Of a stretch of 64,000 nt of DNA, positions 51,514 through 60,560 are shown piece after piece (the first letter of the stretch is position 1; each line of letters begins with the position of its first letter). Source of the DNA: Pseudorhodoplanes sp049324435 (GTDB taxonomy: Bacteria > Pseudomonadota > Alphaproteobacteria > Rhizobiales > Xanthobacteraceae). Location: NCBI GenBank assembly GCA_049324435.1, contig JBMOOQ010000004.1, positions 39,755 through 103,754 of the forward strand. Reading direction: 5' to 3'. The position numbers and the translations under genes are program-made. The notes under the pieces were generated by a model. It did not search any database, was not told the DNA's origin, and saw only the letters and a program-made list of their open reading frames with translations.

Positions 51514-51542
51514 AAGCCCGGCGCAGTTCGCCGGGCTTTTTT
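51514..51542 (+). terminator. Intrinsic terminator of the Tim44-like gene
   Basis: A 9-bp stem (51514-51522 with 51530-51538) with a 7-base loop runs into a run of six T (51537-51542). It lies 25 bases after the stop. Confidence 0.88.
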
Positions 51543-51661
51543 GCTGACCCGACCGCTAAGGCTTGCGGCGGTTTTGCGGCGGCTGCGCGGATTCCTGCCA
51601 AGCCAGCGACATGAAATCGGCGAACCCGCCTGTTCTCCTGACTGCGCCTCGGGGGAGGGAC

Positions 51662-52702
51662 ATGCGCTCTTGTCTCGCCATCATAGCCGTCCTGGTTGCG
51701 GGCCTGATCCCGCAGGCGGCCGCCGCATCGCCGCAACGGCCGGCGGAGTTTCTGTCGTCCGACGAAGTGCTGACCTGGATCAACGGCTATCGCCACAAGC
51801 CGGATCCGCAGCGGCTGCCGCTTGCGATCAAGGCCACGAGCCGGTTCGGCGGCCTGCGTGACCCGGAAAGCGCGGGCGTTTTCGTCGGCTTCATCGGCGG
51901 CGTGCTCGGCAGCAATCCCGATATTGCGGGCGATCTGATCGCGAAGAGCTTTCCGATCAATCCGGAGGACGACTGGGCTATCGTGCGCGCGATTGCACAT
52001 TCCGGACTTCCGGACTGGAAGCATCTGCTTGCCGAGCACGCCTACCGGATGCCTGCGCGCAGGGTGATGATTCAAAAATTCATCGATGGATCGCTGCCGA
52101 CGCTCGGCGCCACGGTCCCGCAAAAGCCGCCGTCGGCTGGCGAGAAAATCAAACGGTTCATCACCGGCGAGAAGCCCAAAGGCCCTATGGTCGACTGGGC
52201 GCTCGACGCGTCGCCGGAAGTGCTCGACATGCTATGGGGGCGCTTCTTTGCGACCGGCGACTATGGGCCGATCCTGCGGATCGTCGGCATGCTGCCGTGG
52301 TCCAAGGATCGTGACAATGTCGACAAGCTGACGCTGGGCGCGATGGCGAAATACACGCTGGCCAGCAATTCCGCGCGCGATCCGAAGCTGCTCGCGATGC
52401 TCAAGCGCAGCGCACGCCATCAGCCGGAGGAGACCGCGAAAATTCTCAAGGAGATTACGGACGCCGCCGACACCATGCAGCTCGCGGCGATCCGCAAGGA
52501 GGCCCTCGGAGCGATCGAGGACCTGAAGCGCAAGGGGCCCGGCTCGAAGCGTGACATGTTGACCGCGGGCCGGATCGGGGAGGGTGCAATCGCGCTGGGC
52601 TGCATCGGCGCGGCGGCGACCGGCAATGTGGCGCTTGGGCTGCCATGTGTCGTCGGGGGCGCGGTCACCTCGGCCGCGCTCCGCACCTTGTCGGGGCAAT
52701 AG
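51662..52702 (+). CDS. Exported protein of unknown function
   Basis: 346 residues from ATG 51662, with GGGGGAGGGA directly before it; in-frame upstream ATGs are possible. Signal peptide MRSCLAIIAVLVAGLIPQAA. The body is helical with repeat-like pairs such as FVGFIGGVLGSNPDIAGDLI and RFFATGDYGPILRIVGMLPW. Residues about 305-340 are Gly/Ala-rich and hydrophobic (IALGCIGAAATGNVALGLPC), probably a membrane hairpin. I do not recognise the family. Starts 120 bp after a terminator, so it has its own promoter. Confidence 0.72.
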   Translation: MRSCLAIIAVLVAGLIPQAAAASPQRPAEFLSSDEVLTWINGYRHKPDPQRLPLAIKATSRFGGLRDPESAGVFVGFIGGVLGSNPDIAGDLIAKSFPINPEDDWAIVRAIAHSGLPDWKHLLAEHAYRMPARRVMIQKFIDGSLPTLGATVPQKPPSAGEKIKRFITGEKPKGPMVDWALDASPEVLDMLWGRFFATGDYGPILRIVGMLPWSKDRDNVDKLTLGAMAKYTLASNSARDPKLLAMLKRSARHQPEETAKILKEITDAADTMQLAAIRKEALGAIEDLKRKGPGSKRDMLTAGRIGEGAIALGCIGAAATGNVALGLPCVVGGAVTSAALRTLSGQ

Positions 52703-52809
52703 CACTGGCGATTTCGTTTGCGCCGATACCGCGCTCCGATTGGCCCGCACGTGCGCATTGTTGTCCCGGTGCCAATGCGATGGTCTGGTCAGCCGCTGAA
52801 CTGAAGCGG

Positions 52810-53586
52810 CTATCGCGTAAGCGACAGGCCGTATCGTCCGTCTGCCAGATAGCCGAGCCGCTTGCTGATCTCCTCGGTCGCTGCCAGCAGATGCGGCAGA
52901 TGCGCCTTGATCTGCGCTGGCTTGAAACGGCCGATCGGCCCGGAGACGCCGAGTGCCGCGGCAACAGTACCATCGGCTTGGCGGATTGGCGCGCCGACCC
53001 CGCCGACATCCTCGCGCCACTCCGCCTGCGCTGTCGCATAACCCTGGGCGCGGATACGGGCGAGTTCGGCCTGAAGCTTTGGCGCTGTCGTGATGGTCCG
53101 CGCGGTGAACTTCTCAAGCCGTTGCATGACTGCGTCGACAACATCCTGTGGCGCATGAGCCAGAAGCAGTTTCCCGGCCGACGTGCAATGCATGGGGTTG
53201 CGCGAGCCGAGCGGCGTATAGGTGCGGAGCGTGCGAGTGCCCTCGACGCGATCGAGCACGACGATGTCGCAGCCGTCCCGGACTGAGAGGATGACGTTTT
53301 CGTCGACGCGCTGACGGAGTGCCTGCATGAGAGGCTGCGAGATCGTCCGGACGTCGCGACCCGATACCACCGCGGATCCGAGCTCGAACAGACGCAGTGT
53401 CGCTTCGTATTGTCCGAGTACGGGATCGTGCCGCACATAGCCGAGCGCACTGAGCGTCTGCAGCAGGCGATGTGCATTGCTGCGCGTCATACCCAGTTCG
53501 CGGCCGAGGTCACTGACGCCGCGCGGGCCCTCGCTGCGCGCGACGGCCTCGAGCATTTTCAGACCCTTTGCCAGTGTCGTTTCCAT
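52810..53586 (-). CDS. IclR-family transcriptional regulator
   Basis: 258 residues. N-terminal winged HTH (LGRELGMTRSNAHRLLQTLS, about 26-45) and C-terminal effector domain of IclR type (GTRTLRTYTPLGSRNPMHCT, SAGKLLLAHAPQDVV, and C-terminal AALGVSGPIGRFKP). IclR proteins usually bind aromatic or small organic acids. It is divergent from a solute receptor and catabolic genes, and the 92-bp gap contains two inverted repeats, so autoregulation and control of the divergent operon are likely. Confidence 0.9.
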   Translation of the reverse strand: METTLAKGLKMLEAVARSEGPRGVSDLGRELGMTRSNAHRLLQTLSALGYVRHDPVLGQYEATLRLFELGSAVVSGRDVRTISQPLMQALRQRVDENVILSVRDGCDIVVLDRVEGTRTLRTYTPLGSRNPMHCTSAGKLLLAHAPQDVVDAVMQRLEKFTARTITTAPKLQAELARIRAQGYATAQAEWREDVGGVGAPIRQADGTVAAALGVSGPIGRFKPAQIKAHLPHLLAATEEISKRLGYLADGRYGLSLTR

Positions 53587-53619
53587 GCCGGCCGCGGCCG
53601 TTGACTTGGGCCGTCTCGG

Positions 53620-53666
53620 TTCGTACCGTTACGAATAATAAAACACTGTATCAAATAATGAGACAG
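53620..53666. promoter_or_regulatory. Two inverted repeats in the IclR-solute receptor gap
   Basis: TTCGTACCGTTACGAA (53620-53635) has perfect 6-base arms with a 4-base spacer. CTGTATC-N7-GAGACAG (53646-53666) matches in 6 of 7 arm positions. They lie between the divergent starts at 53586 and 53679 and are candidate IclR operators. Confidence 0.5.
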
Positions 53667-53678
53667 GGAGGAAGAGCC

Positions 53679-54653
53679 ATGAAGCATCGCTTTCTGCTTG
53701 CGATTGCCGTCTCCACGATCGCCGCTGTCGCGTCAGTCTCCGGCGCACAGGCCCAGCAATGGCCGACCCGTCCCATCACGGTGATCTCGCCTTATCCTCC
53801 GGGCGGCACCAACGACATTGTCGGGCGGCTTTTCACCGACAAGATGGCTGCAAAACTCGGCCAGCCGATCGTGGTCGAGAACAGGCCGGGTGCGGCAGGC
53901 ATCGTCGGTTCGCTCGCAGTGTCGCGTGCGGCTCCCGACGGCTACACGCTGCTGATCGCCAACAATGGCGCGCTGGTGGTCCAGCCGCTGGTCAGCGCGC
54001 AGGCGAAATACGATGTGCTGACGAGCTTCAAACCGATCGCACGGCTTGCGGTGTCCTATCCCTATCTCGGCATCAACGCCGAGCTTCCGGTCAAAACGCT
54101 CGCCGAGCTGGTCGAATACGCGAAGAAAATGCCCGGCAAACTGAATTTTGGATCGGCGGGCACCGGCTCGTTCGGACAGTTCTGCTCGGAGATGCTGCAG
54201 CTTCAGTCCGGGATCAACATGGTTCATGTGCCGTATCGGGGAAGTGCAGCCGCTGTCACCGATCTTGCCGGCGGGCAGATCCAGGTGATGTTCGATCCGC
54301 TTGTGCTGAGCCAGAAGGACTCAGGCCGCGTCCGCGTATTGGCCATGACGGGACCGGAGCGATCAAAGCGCTATCCGGATATTCCGACGACGAAGGAAGC
54401 CGGTTTCCCCGACCTCGATCCGATCGGGTGGTTCGGCTTCTTTGGCCCTCCCGGCCTGCCGAAAGAGATCGTGCAGAAATTCGCCGATGCCGCAGCTGAG
54501 GTCGCCAAGGACCCGGACATCGCGCAGCGGCTTGAGGCCGCAGGTGTCGACCTTGGCTTCCTTCCGCCGAAGGAGTTCGCGGCGACGCTCCCGCCTTACA
54601 AAGCGAAGTTCGAGGATATCGCCAAGCGGGCCAATATCCAGGTGGCGCAGTAA
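53679..54653 (+). CDS. Tripartite tricarboxylate transporter (Bug-type) substrate-binding protein
   Basis: 324 residues from ATG 53679 (GGGAGGAAGA upstream). Signal peptide to about residue 26 (SGAQA). Bug-family motifs: WPTRPITVISPYPPGGTNDI, VENRPGAAGIVGSLAVSRAA, PDGYTLLIANNGAL and LNFGSAGTGSFGQF. Binds an organic acid in the periplasm. No TctA/TctB membrane genes are nearby; such orphan receptors are common and may share a distant transporter or act in sensing. Confidence 0.92.
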   Translation: MKHRFLLAIAVSTIAAVASVSGAQAQQWPTRPITVISPYPPGGTNDIVGRLFTDKMAAKLGQPIVVENRPGAAGIVGSLAVSRAAPDGYTLLIANNGALVVQPLVSAQAKYDVLTSFKPIARLAVSYPYLGINAELPVKTLAELVEYAKKMPGKLNFGSAGTGSFGQFCSEMLQLQSGINMVHVPYRGSAAAVTDLAGGQIQVMFDPLVLSQKDSGRVRVLAMTGPERSKRYPDIPTTKEAGFPDLDPIGWFGFFGPPGLPKEIVQKFADAAAEVAKDPDIAQRLEAAGVDLGFLPPKEFAATLPPYKAKFEDIAKRANIQVAQ

Positions 54654-54692
54654 CGCTAACGGCGTTGCGTCGAAAACAAGGTGGAAGAGCGT

Positions 54693-55439
54693 ATGAGTGA
54701 AGGGCAGATCTGCTACGAGGCTGCTGACGGCATTGCGCTGATCACGATCGACCGTCCGGCCAAGCGTAATGCGCTGACGTCGGCGATGTGTGCCGATCTG
54801 TACGCCGCGTGGCAGCGTTTTGCTGCAAGCGACGACGTGCGCGTCGCCATTCTGGCGGCGGCCGGAGACGATATCTTCACCGCGGGTGCCGATCTCAACG
54901 ATCCACCGCCGCAATTCTGGCAGGCGGTGCCCAATATCGGCGTGCCGGTGTCGAAGCCGATCATCACCGCAGTAAGCGGCCCGGTGATTGGCGCAGGCGT
55001 CGTTATCGTCGCGATGAGCGATCTGTGTGTTGCATCGGAGACGGCGCGTTTCATCTATCCGGAAGCGAAGGTCGGCATTGCGCTCGGCCTCGTGTCTTCG
55101 ATCGTGACGCGCATTCCGCACAAGGTGGCGATGGAGCTGATGCTGCTCGGTGAACCGATCGACGCTGCGCGGGCCTATCAGGTCGGGATGGTCAATCGCG
55201 TCGTGCCGGCCGGCAAGCAGGTGGAGGCGGCGAAGGATATGGCCCGCGTGCTCGCGGCGAATGCGCCGCTGGTGGTCGGAATGCTCAAGGACATGGCACT
55301 CGAGACGCTGCCGCGCGGCGCGACCGAAGCGATGTATCATAACCAGCGCGCCATCAATCGCGTGCTGCAGAGCGCGGATGCCAAGGAAGGGCCGCTCGCC
55401 TTCTGCGAAAAGCGCGCGCCGCAATTCCGCGGGCGCTGA
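54693..55439 (+). CDS. Enoyl-CoA hydratase/isomerase family protein
   Basis: 248 residues from ATG 54693. Crotonase fold: ALITIDRPAKRNALTSAMCA, the first oxyanion loop GDDIFTAGADL, the second at PVIGAGVVIVAMSDLCVASE, then FIYPEAKVGIALGL with a glutamate at the family's acid-base region. Likely hydrates or isomerises an acyl-CoA intermediate. Lies 39 bp after the Bug gene and 42 bp before an acyl-CoA synthetase, so the three probably form an IclR-controlled operon. Confidence 0.9.
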   Translation: MSEGQICYEAADGIALITIDRPAKRNALTSAMCADLYAAWQRFAASDDVRVAILAAAGDDIFTAGADLNDPPPQFWQAVPNIGVPVSKPIITAVSGPVIGAGVVIVAMSDLCVASETARFIYPEAKVGIALGLVSSIVTRIPHKVAMELMLLGEPIDAARAYQVGMVNRVVPAGKQVEAAKDMARVLAANAPLVVGMLKDMALETLPRGATEAMYHNQRAINRVLQSADAKEGPLAFCEKRAPQFRGR

Positions 55440-55481
55440 CGCGTCTGCGCCTCGTCTGTCCCAAGTCTTGCAGAGGTTCGC

Positions 55482-57599
55482 ATGCTCGCCCCGCGTCCCC
55501 GTATCCCGGTCGAACGGATCATCAAGCCGCAGTCATTGGCGATCATCGGCGCGTCGGAAGACATCGCGAAGTTCGGCGGACGCTTCATGCACAATGTGGT
55601 GCGCCACGGCTATGCCGGTGAGTTGCTACCGATCAATCCGGGCCGCGAGACCATTCTGGGCCGTCGCTGCTATCCGAATATCGGGGCGGCGCCCGGTCCG
55701 GTCGACGTCGCGCTTGTCGCGGTCCCGGCTGCGCAATTGCGGCAGACGATCGAGGAATGCGGGGCGGCCGGTGTCGGCGCCTGCGTGGTGATCACCGCGC
55801 AGCTCGGAGAATTCAACGAAGCCGGTGCGACGCTGCAGGACGAGATCGTGCGGATCGCGGCCGGCTACGGCATGCGGATCGTGGGCCCGAATTGCCTCGG
55901 CATGGTCGTGCCGGCGCATGCGCTGGCGCTGACGTCGTCGCCGACACTGCAATACGCCGAGACGCTTCCACGCGGGTCGGTCGGGTTCGTCAGCCAGAGC
56001 GGAGCGCTGATGGGAGCGCTGTTCGTGCTGGGCTACGACCAGGGCATCGGCTTCACCAGCATGATTTCGGTCGGCAACCAGGCCGATCTCGAACTGGCCG
56101 ATTTCTTCGAGGCGCTGATCGAGGACGGCGAGACCAGCGTCATCTGTCTTTATATTGAAGCGCTGAAAACGCCGCGGCGCTTTGTCGAGCTTGCGCAGCG
56201 CGCAAGGGCGCGCGGCAAGCGGGTGCTTGCGGTCAAGGCCGGTCGGACCGAAGCGGGCAGCGCCGCAGCGCGGTCCCATACCGCGAGCCTCGCCGGTTCC
56301 TATGCCGCGTTCGAGACCGTGTGCGAGGAGGCCGGCATTCTCCTGATTGACGAGCCCGAGGCGATGATCCTCGCCGCGGGTGTGCTGGCGCGCGCTCCGC
56401 GGATGGGACCGGGCGGGATCGGAATGGTGGTGTCGTCGGGTGGCGGCGGCGCGGTCACGGCCGACCGCTTCACCGTGGCCGGGCTGCCGCTCGCGCAATG
56501 GACCGAGGCGACGCATGTCCGTCTCGACACCCATTTCCCGCGCACGCATCAGAACAATCCGGTCGATCTCGGTGCGCATTTCGGTGCGCTCGGCCCGCAT
56601 ATCTTCAAGCATGCCATGGATGCTGTCGCCGACGATGCGAACACAGCCGTCTTCATCTACATCATGACGCCGCAGCCGCTGATGCCGCAGACCGTCGAGG
56701 CCGTCATCGATATCTGGAAGAGGGGCACGAAGCCCGCGATCTTCGTGCTCGATACCTCGCGCTTCGGCGAGGAGGTCCGCCAGACGCTGCTGCAGTCCGG
56801 GATGCCTTATCTGACGCGGATCGATGACGCGATGCGCGTGCTCGATCTGCTGGTCCGCGAGCGCGATCAGGACGCGTCGATCGTGCATGCTGCGCCGGTC
56901 CGTCCGCAGGGCGCGGGACCGCTGCCGCAGACGCTGCGGGCCGGCTTCCTGACCGAGCCCGAGGCGAAAGCCCTGTTCCGCCGCTACGGCATTGCGACGA
57001 CCCGCGAGCAGACTGTGCATACCGCGCAGGAGGCGCTGAAGGCGGCGGAAGCGATCGGCTATCCGGTGGTGGTCAAGGGGGTGAGCCGAACGGTCGTGCA
57101 CAAGAGTGATCTTGGGCTGGTCCGTCTCGGCCTTTCCGACGCCAATGCGGTGACGCGGGCCTCAAACGAGATCGCGAGCGCGCTCGCCGCAGCGGGCGAA
57201 ACCGGCGAACCGACAATCGCCATTCAGGAGATGGTGCGTGGCGAGGCGGAGCTGATCGTCGGCGCGCGCTACGACGAGGGCTTCGGCCCGCAGGTGATGG
57301 TCGGCTTCGGCGGCGTGATGGTCGAGGTGCTGCGCGATGTCCGGCTCGCCAGCGCTCCGCTTGCTCCGGACCGCGCGAAAGTGCTGCTACGCAAGCTCAA
57401 GCTCTGGCCGGTCCTGGACGGGGTTCGCGGCCGGCCGAAGCTCGATGTCGATGCGGTCGCCGATACGATGGTGCGGCTGTCATGGCTTGCGCATGATCTC
57501 GGACCGCGTCTCCAGGACCTCGAAATCAATCCGCTGATCGTTCGCGTGGCCGGACAGGGCGCGGTCGCGGTCGATGGCCGCGGCACGCTGACCGCGTAA
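55482..57599 (+). CDS. ADP-forming acyl-CoA synthetase (acetate--CoA ligase type, fused)
   Basis: 705 residues. Domains in order: CoA-binding (IIKPQSLAIIGASEDIAKFG, about 7-130), succinyl-CoA-ligase-like domains (about 150-460) with the phosphohistidine H266 in RSHTASLAGSYAAF, then an ATP-grasp domain (about 480-700; FRRYGIATTREQ, YPVVVKGVSRTVVHKSDLGL, LQDLEINPLIV). This is the single-chain arrangement of the ACD/Pat family. It makes or uses an acyl-CoA with ADP/ATP exchange; the acid is unknown. Third gene of the IclR-linked group; convergent with the monooxygenase. Confidence 0.92.
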   Translation: MLAPRPRIPVERIIKPQSLAIIGASEDIAKFGGRFMHNVVRHGYAGELLPINPGRETILGRRCYPNIGAAPGPVDVALVAVPAAQLRQTIEECGAAGVGACVVITAQLGEFNEAGATLQDEIVRIAAGYGMRIVGPNCLGMVVPAHALALTSSPTLQYAETLPRGSVGFVSQSGALMGALFVLGYDQGIGFTSMISVGNQADLELADFFEALIEDGETSVICLYIEALKTPRRFVELAQRARARGKRVLAVKAGRTEAGSAAARSHTASLAGSYAAFETVCEEAGILLIDEPEAMILAAGVLARAPRMGPGGIGMVVSSGGGGAVTADRFTVAGLPLAQWTEATHVRLDTHFPRTHQNNPVDLGAHFGALGPHIFKHAMDAVADDANTAVFIYIMTPQPLMPQTVEAVIDIWKRGTKPAIFVLDTSRFGEEVRQTLLQSGMPYLTRIDDAMRVLDLLVRERDQDASIVHAAPVRPQGAGPLPQTLRAGFLTEPEAKALFRRYGIATTREQTVHTAQEALKAAEAIGYPVVVKGVSRTVVHKSDLGLVRLGLSDANAVTRASNEIASALAAAGETGEPTIAIQEMVRGEAELIVGARYDEGFGPQVMVGFGGVMVEVLRDVRLASAPLAPDRAKVLLRKLKLWPVLDGVRGRPKLDVDAVADTMVRLSWLAHDLGPRLQDLEINPLIVRVAGQGAVAVDGRGTLTA

Positions 57600-57622
57600 G
57601 CTCTCGTGGCATCAGCGCCTGG

Positions 57623-58819
57623 TCAGACAGCGACCTTGACCGGGTCGTATTCGAACACCCAGTCGTAGCGCTGCTTCACCTTGGCTTCCTGCCATTCGGT
57701 GTCGACGTAACGCGCGGCGCCTTCGGCATTGCCGAGTGCCGGGTTGTGGAAGCGGCTGGCATTGTCGTTGGCCGCGCGCACGAGGCGTGCCGTGCGCTCG
57801 CGCCGTGCGGCTTCATAGGCCTGCAACGCCGCCGGCACGTCGTCATGCGCGGCGAGGCAGCGGGCCAGCACCACGCCATCCTCGATCGACATGTTGGCCC
57901 CCTGTGCCATCATCGGAAGGGTCGGATGCGCCGCATCGCCCAGCAGCGTAACGCGGCCGACCGTCCATCGCTCCAACGGGTCGCGGCCGAGCAGCGCCCA
58001 TTTGAACGGCGTCTCGATATTGCGGATCAGGGTCTGAACGTCTTCGTGCCAGCCGAGGAAGTCGTTCAGCGCCTCATCTGTGGTGCCGGGCTCGGTCCAG
58101 CTTTCGATCCGCCAGTCGTCGCGCTCGGCGGTGCCGACAAAATTCATGAGGGCGCCGCCGCGCAACGGGTAATGCACCACGTGGCCGCCGGGCCCGACCC
58201 AATTGGTGCCAACCTGACGCCGCAGCCGTTCGGGCAGCCGTTCCATCGGGATCAGCCCGCGCCAGGCCAGGAGGCCGGTGAAGCGGGCCGGCATCTCGCC
58301 GAACAGCGCATTGCGGATCCGGGAATGGACGCCATCGGCACCGATCAGGGCGTCTCCCCTGACGCGCGACCCGTTCTCGCAGATCGCAGTGACGCCGTTG
58401 GTATCCTGCTCGAATGCGGTGACCCGGGCGTTCAGCGTGACGGCATCGGGCGCGACTGCCTTGACCGCACGCAGCAGGATGAAATGGAGGTCGGCGCGGT
58501 GGATCATGAAATAGGGCGCGCCGTAGCGCTGACGCGAGACCGCGCCGAGATCGAACAGCTTCCAGGTTTCACCGGTGCTCCAGAGCCGGATTTCCTTGCC
58601 GGCCGGTTCGCACCACACCCTCTGCAGCGCGGGTTCGAGCCCAAGCGAAAACAGCGCATGCGCACCATTCGCGGATATCTGCACACCGGCGCCGAGTTCG
58701 CCGAGTTCGCGCGCCTGCTCCAGAACGCTGACGCGGAAGCCACGTGACAGAAGTGAAAGCGCTGCAGTGAGGCCGCCGATACCGGCGCCTGCGATCAGGA
58801 TATGAGGACGTGTGGACAT
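57623..58819 (-). CDS. FAD-dependent aromatic monooxygenase (salicylate/3-hydroxybenzoate hydroxylase-like)
   Basis: 398 residues. Group A flavin monooxygenase: N-terminal ILIAGAGIGGLTAALSL (GxGxxG), the DG motif ALIGADGVHSRIRNALFG near residue 155, and GDAAHPTLPMMAQGANMSIE (GD motif) near 290. The C-terminal RYDWVFEYDPVKVAV resembles the end of salicylate- and 3-hydroxybenzoate-hydroxylase relatives. Uses NAD(P)H and O2 to hydroxylate an aromatic acid; exact substrate unknown. Starts opposite a weakly conserved gap, and is convergent with the acyl-CoA synthetase. Confidence 0.87.
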   Translation of the reverse strand: MSTRPHILIAGAGIGGLTAALSLLSRGFRVSVLEQARELGELGAGVQISANGAHALFSLGLEPALQRVWCEPAGKEIRLWSTGETWKLFDLGAVSRQRYGAPYFMIHRADLHFILLRAVKAVAPDAVTLNARVTAFEQDTNGVTAICENGSRVRGDALIGADGVHSRIRNALFGEMPARFTGLLAWRGLIPMERLPERLRRQVGTNWVGPGGHVVHYPLRGGALMNFVGTAERDDWRIESWTEPGTTDEALNDFLGWHEDVQTLIRNIETPFKWALLGRDPLERWTVGRVTLLGDAAHPTLPMMAQGANMSIEDGVVLARCLAAHDDVPAALQAYEAARRERTARLVRAANDNASRFHNPALGNAEGAARYVDTEWQEAKVKQRYDWVFEYDPVKVAV

Positions 58820-58942
58820 CTTTGACCCGGCGGCTTCAGAGGGCCGGAGTTTTCAACTCCGCTCGCGCGAGCGCAAGTCCAAACGCGCAATGCTGTGAAA
58901 CCGGAATCGCAACGCCTCGGACCGCGCGTCGCTCCGGTTCGG

Positions 58943-60175
58943 TCAGGTCGAGGTCGTGGCGGACGGCGCATAGGCCGCACGCAGCCTCTGGTTCGGACCA
59001 GGCTCGCGCTCGTCGGCCCGCCTTGCTGCCTCGGCGATCTCCTTGATGGCCCGGCCCACGCTGTCGTTGCTCTGCGGAATGGTGGGCGGGATGAGCCGGG
59101 TCGGCCCTGCGACGAGATCGATCGGCGCGTGCGGCTCGCGCTCGCTCATGGCCGAGGGGGCAGCCAAATGCTTCGATATCGGCAATACGCCAGGTTGTGG
59201 CGTCGATGAAGGCTGCTCCTGTGCGACGGACTCGCCGGTTATCGTATGCGACGCGGGGATAAACGGCACGATATCCACCGGCCGCCGCGGGTCCTCCGGA
59301 CGCGGCGCCGCGCTCTCGTTGCCACCGGTACTGACCAGCAGGGTGGTCAGTGCGGAAATTTCGGCCTTGATTGCCGCGATCTCCTTCTCGGCACGCGTCA
59401 GCGCGACATCCTTGCCGGCGAGCTCCGCACGGACAGCGGCCAGCTCGCGCTGCAGCTTTGCTCTTTCGTCATTTGCGGTGCCGAGGACGGTATCCTTATC
59501 GAGCAGGCCGCGCCGCGCTTCACGCAATTCATGGCGCGCCGTCTCCTCGCGCGCGGTACTGTCACTCAGGCGCGCGTTGAGAGATTTGATCTCCGCTTGC
59601 GCGGCGTTCAAGGCGGCCCGCACGTCGCCTTGTTCTCCCGAAACCGCGTCGCGGATTGCTGCAAGTTCTTTTTCCGTCGCGCGCAGAGCGGCGTCTTTCG
59701 CCGCCAGTTCGCGCTTGAGAACCAGAATCTCGCCCTCTGCGGTGCCGAGCGTCACCTCCTTGTCGGCGAAGCCGCGTTTGGCTTCGCGCAAGGCTTCGCG
59801 TGCCGCGTGTTCGCGCCCTTCGCTGTCGCGCAAGGCGGCGGTCAAGGTGTCGATCTCCTGCTTCAGGCGCTCGACCAGCTGATTTTTCCGGGCGACGTCG
59901 GTGGCGTGTGCGACGGTCTTGTCGCGCAGTCGCTCCAGCTGGATTTCAAGATCGCGCGTCACCGCGGCGAAGCCGGCGCGGATCGTATCTTTCTCGGCGC
60001 GGATTTCCTGGATCGACAGCGGCAGATCGTCGTAGCGCTCGCGGGCGAGCCGAACCGCGCGATGGTGAACCGCCGGCAGCACCATCAGCGCCGTCAGCCA
60101 TGCGAGGCAGAAGCCGATGCCGCCGAACATCAGATATTCGATGGGAACGCCGAACAACATGCCACGGTCCACCAC
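58943..60175 (-). CDS. Membrane-anchored coiled-coil protein with internal duplication
   Basis: 410 residues; GTG 60175 or ATG 60160 as start. One membrane helix near the N-terminus (FGGIGFCLAWLTALMVLPAV, about 17-36) then coiled coil to about residue 275. Two copies of a block occur at about 110-180 and 200-272: REALREAKRGFADKEVTLGT...RELAAKD and RHELREARRGLLDKDTVLGT...RELAAVR. The last 130 residues are Pro/Ser-rich and probably disordered. I do not recognise a family; the layout recalls envelope or division scaffold proteins (YhcB/EzrA-like topology) without clear homology. Confidence 0.72.
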   Translation of the reverse strand: MVDRGMLFGVPIEYLMFGGIGFCLAWLTALMVLPAVHHRAVRLARERYDDLPLSIQEIRAEKDTIRAGFAAVTRDLEIQLERLRDKTVAHATDVARKNQLVERLKQEIDTLTAALRDSEGREHAAREALREAKRGFADKEVTLGTAEGEILVLKRELAAKDAALRATEKELAAIRDAVSGEQGDVRAALNAAQAEIKSLNARLSDSTAREETARHELREARRGLLDKDTVLGTANDERAKLQRELAAVRAELAGKDVALTRAEKEIAAIKAEISALTTLLVSTGGNESAAPRPEDPRRPVDIVPFIPASHTITGESVAQEQPSSTPQPGVLPISKHLAAPSAMSEREPHAPIDLVAGPTRLIPPTIPQSNDSVGRAIKEIAEAARRADEREPGPNQRLRAAYAPSATTST

Positions 60176-60560
60176 TGATACAGAAGGGCAGCCGTGACAT
60201 GCGGCCGGAGCCCCTTCAAGCGAGGTCCGAGATTAACCTGAATATGGTGGCGTAAAAGGCCGATTGTTAACCTACGGATTTCATTGTCTTTCGTAGCATC
60301 TTGCGGCTCTGGCCCGACGCATTCGGGCAGGCTCGCTGCAATACGCGCCCTATTCGCGGCACAATCGGGGGCGCGGCGCATTTTTGCGGCTCACATTATA
60401 GAAGCGCGGCTGAGGGGCGCGCCCAAGACAGAGGGGGGTGGCGCGTCGAACGTGCCGTTTCCTGTAATGGGCGATCGGTGGGCAGGCGGATTGTTGACTA
60501 AGCCCTACGGCTCCAACATTGTCGCCGCAATCGCAAACAACAAGGACAGGGACGGCGCCC
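60176..60560. other. Intergenic region upstream of the FAH-family gene
   Basis: 385 bp with no convincing gene. It contains TTGTTAACCT near 60264 and a CATTATAG element near 60394 that could serve as a -10, but no clear promoter. A frame on the plus strand (60284-60709) overlaps the next gene out of phase and looks spurious. Confidence 0.5.

Noticed and set aside
55626..57101. 491-codon minus-strand frame opposite the acyl-CoA synthetase
   Set aside because: Antisense artefact; the plus strand carries the complete enzyme.
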